DNA of 45,488 nucleotides from Terrabacter sp. 28 (GTDB taxonomy: Bacteria > Actinomycetota > Actinomycetes > Actinomycetales > Dermatophilaceae), in the NCBI GenBank assembly GCA_000955875.1, contig JYOE01000009.1:1-45488 (forward strand). The letters run 5' to 3'. A program made the position numbers and the translations under genes. Shown one piece after another: positions 44,615 to 45,488 of the stretch (within the stretch, counting starts at the first letter, position 1; each line of letters opens with the position of its first letter). The notes under the pieces are model-generated. The model was given only the letters and a program-made list of their open reading frames with translations. It was not told where the DNA came from and made no database searches.

Positions 44615-45488
44615 ATGGGCTACCTGACATCCACCCCGAAGGACGTCACTGAGTCCCTCCCCGCTGGCCTGTCGGAGCGCACCACTGCGCTCCCCAGCGC
44701 CAGCTCCAAGCACCGCTTCGACCTCGACATCAACGATCTGCACTTCTCTGTGCGGCCCACGTCGGACAGTCCGTACCTCCGTCAGTCGGTCGCTGCTCAG
44801 AAGCAGCAGCAGGACACCTCGAAGGAGCCGGGAGAGCAGAGCCTCTCCGGCTACTGGACGCGGTCGCAGAACTCGTGGCACCGCGGAGCGGGGATCAACT
44901 TCTACGAGCCGGGAGCGGAGGCCGAGACGGCCTACCGCTTCTCGGAGTCCTCTGGTGTAGACGTGTGGACGCAGGGGCAGGTCAAGCCACTGCCGAAGAT
45001 GCTCAACACCCTCGGCGCCAGCGGCAACGTCTACATCCAGGACGCAGGCGGGGGCAGCTTCGCTGTCACCACCGACACTGCGCTGACCGGGTGGGTCGGT
45101 CCGGTCATCCCTGTCGCCACCTCGTCCGCCGGCGCCACGGCCCACAATGGCCGGTGGTACTTCTTCGGGACGAACAAGCGTATCAAGGTGGGGCAGTCCG
45201 CCACGCCCAGCGCCACGGTCGGCATCTGGAACGAGGTCACCTCCACGGTCATCGCCAACAATGCGACCATCATGCCGCAGGCGTGGTACCTCAAGGACCG
45301 TCTTATCGTCGCCCACGGGGTGAACATCTTCGAGGTGCCGCTGAACGCTGCCGCTCCGGTCGACCTGTCCTCTGCGGCGGCGGCCGCCTATGCGCCAGCC
45401 GACACTGGCATCACCTGGCTTGACGCCACGGATGGCCCCTCGGCCATCTACCTCGGCTACACCGACGGGGCACGAGACGGCGTGGTCC
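44615..45488 (+). CDS. Tail protein, N-terminal part (continues at base 1)
   Basis: 291 complete codons from ATG 44615, cut by the right edge; one base remains and the frame resumes at bases 1-2 of the window. SLSGYWTRSQNSWHRGAGI, then NFYEP, resembles an SQxSxHxGAG element seen in actinophage tail proteins. The rest is beta-rich with repeated Trp/Tyr blades (VDVWTQGQVKPLP, NGRWYFFGTNK, RLIVAHGVNIFEV), fitting a propeller-like tail hub or nozzle of 655 residues overall. Confidence 0.75.
   Translation, partial: MGYLTSTPKDVTESLPAGLSERTTALPSASSKHRFDLDINDLHFSVRPTSDSPYLRQSVAAQKQQQDTSKEPGEQSLSGYWTRSQNSWHRGAGINFYEPGAEAETAYRFSESSGVDVWTQGQVKPLPKMLNTLGASGNVYIQDAGGGSFAVTTDTALTGWVGPVIPVATSSAGATAHNGRWYFFGTNKRIKVGQSATPSATVGIWNEVTSTVIANNATIMPQAWYLKDRLIVAHGVNIFEVPLNAAAPVDLSSAAAAAYAPADTGITWLDATDGPSAIYLGYTDGARDGVV

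Overview
The window reads as the complete genome of a temperate tailed bacteriophage of an actinobacterium, closed into a circle and cut at an arbitrary point. The last gene (from 44615) runs off the right edge in exactly the frame in which the left edge opens, and together they make one 655-residue tail protein. Actinobacterial hosting is inferred from the strong G+C bias, G/C-rich third codon positions, many GTG starts, AAAGGTGA-type ribosome binding sites, cell-wall hydrolases and families typical of actinophages (DUF6221-like, DUF2746-like, the conserved HTH protein at 4339). No tRNA, CRISPR array or insertion sequence was found.

Layout. (1) 1-1.9 kb: end of the tail module and a two-domain peptidoglycan-binding protein, closed by a strong terminator at 1939. 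(2) 1.95-4.8 kb: lysogeny module. A leftward operon (67-aa protein, tyrosine integrase, small proteins) faces a rightward HTH gene across a 190-bp control region with three copies of a phage-wide motif. (3) 4.8-5.27 kb: gene-free stretch full of hairpins. (4) 5.3-15 kb: rightward early operon for DNA metabolism: Cas4/RecB-like nuclease, RecA/DnaB-fold ATPase, resolvase-like nuclease, primase split into zinc and Toprim proteins, DEDD exonuclease with a zinc ribbon, Dam-type methyltransferase, sigma-like HTH protein, ClpP-like protease and three HNH endonucleases. No DNA polymerase is seen, so the host enzyme is probably used. (5) 15-20.5 kb: leftward chain of very small, mostly unknown genes in start-stop overlap, including a sigma-70-like protein, tiny membrane proteins and several long, folded 5' leaders. 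(6) 20.5-21.5 kb: about 1 kb without a convincing gene, palindromic and C-rich, just before the packaging genes. (7) 21.5-45.5 kb: rightward virion and lysis operon: terminase with an intein in its Walker A motif, portal, very large putative internal protein, transglycosylase/M23 virion lysin, scaffold, major capsid protein, fibres, endolysin, holin, adaptor-like and propeller-like tail proteins. No tape measure, tail-chaperone frameshift pair or major tail tube protein was recognised, which hints at a short-tailed (podovirus-like) particle; this is an inference.

Main leads: a TerL intein whose +1 residue is Ala instead of Cys/Ser/Thr; about 17 copies of an asymmetric motif near GTTATGTTGTGTGG at gene-control points, sometimes between -35 and -10 boxes; a set of folded leaders with look-alike TTCAA hairpin loops; and an HNH nuclease carrying a classical C2H2 zinc finger.
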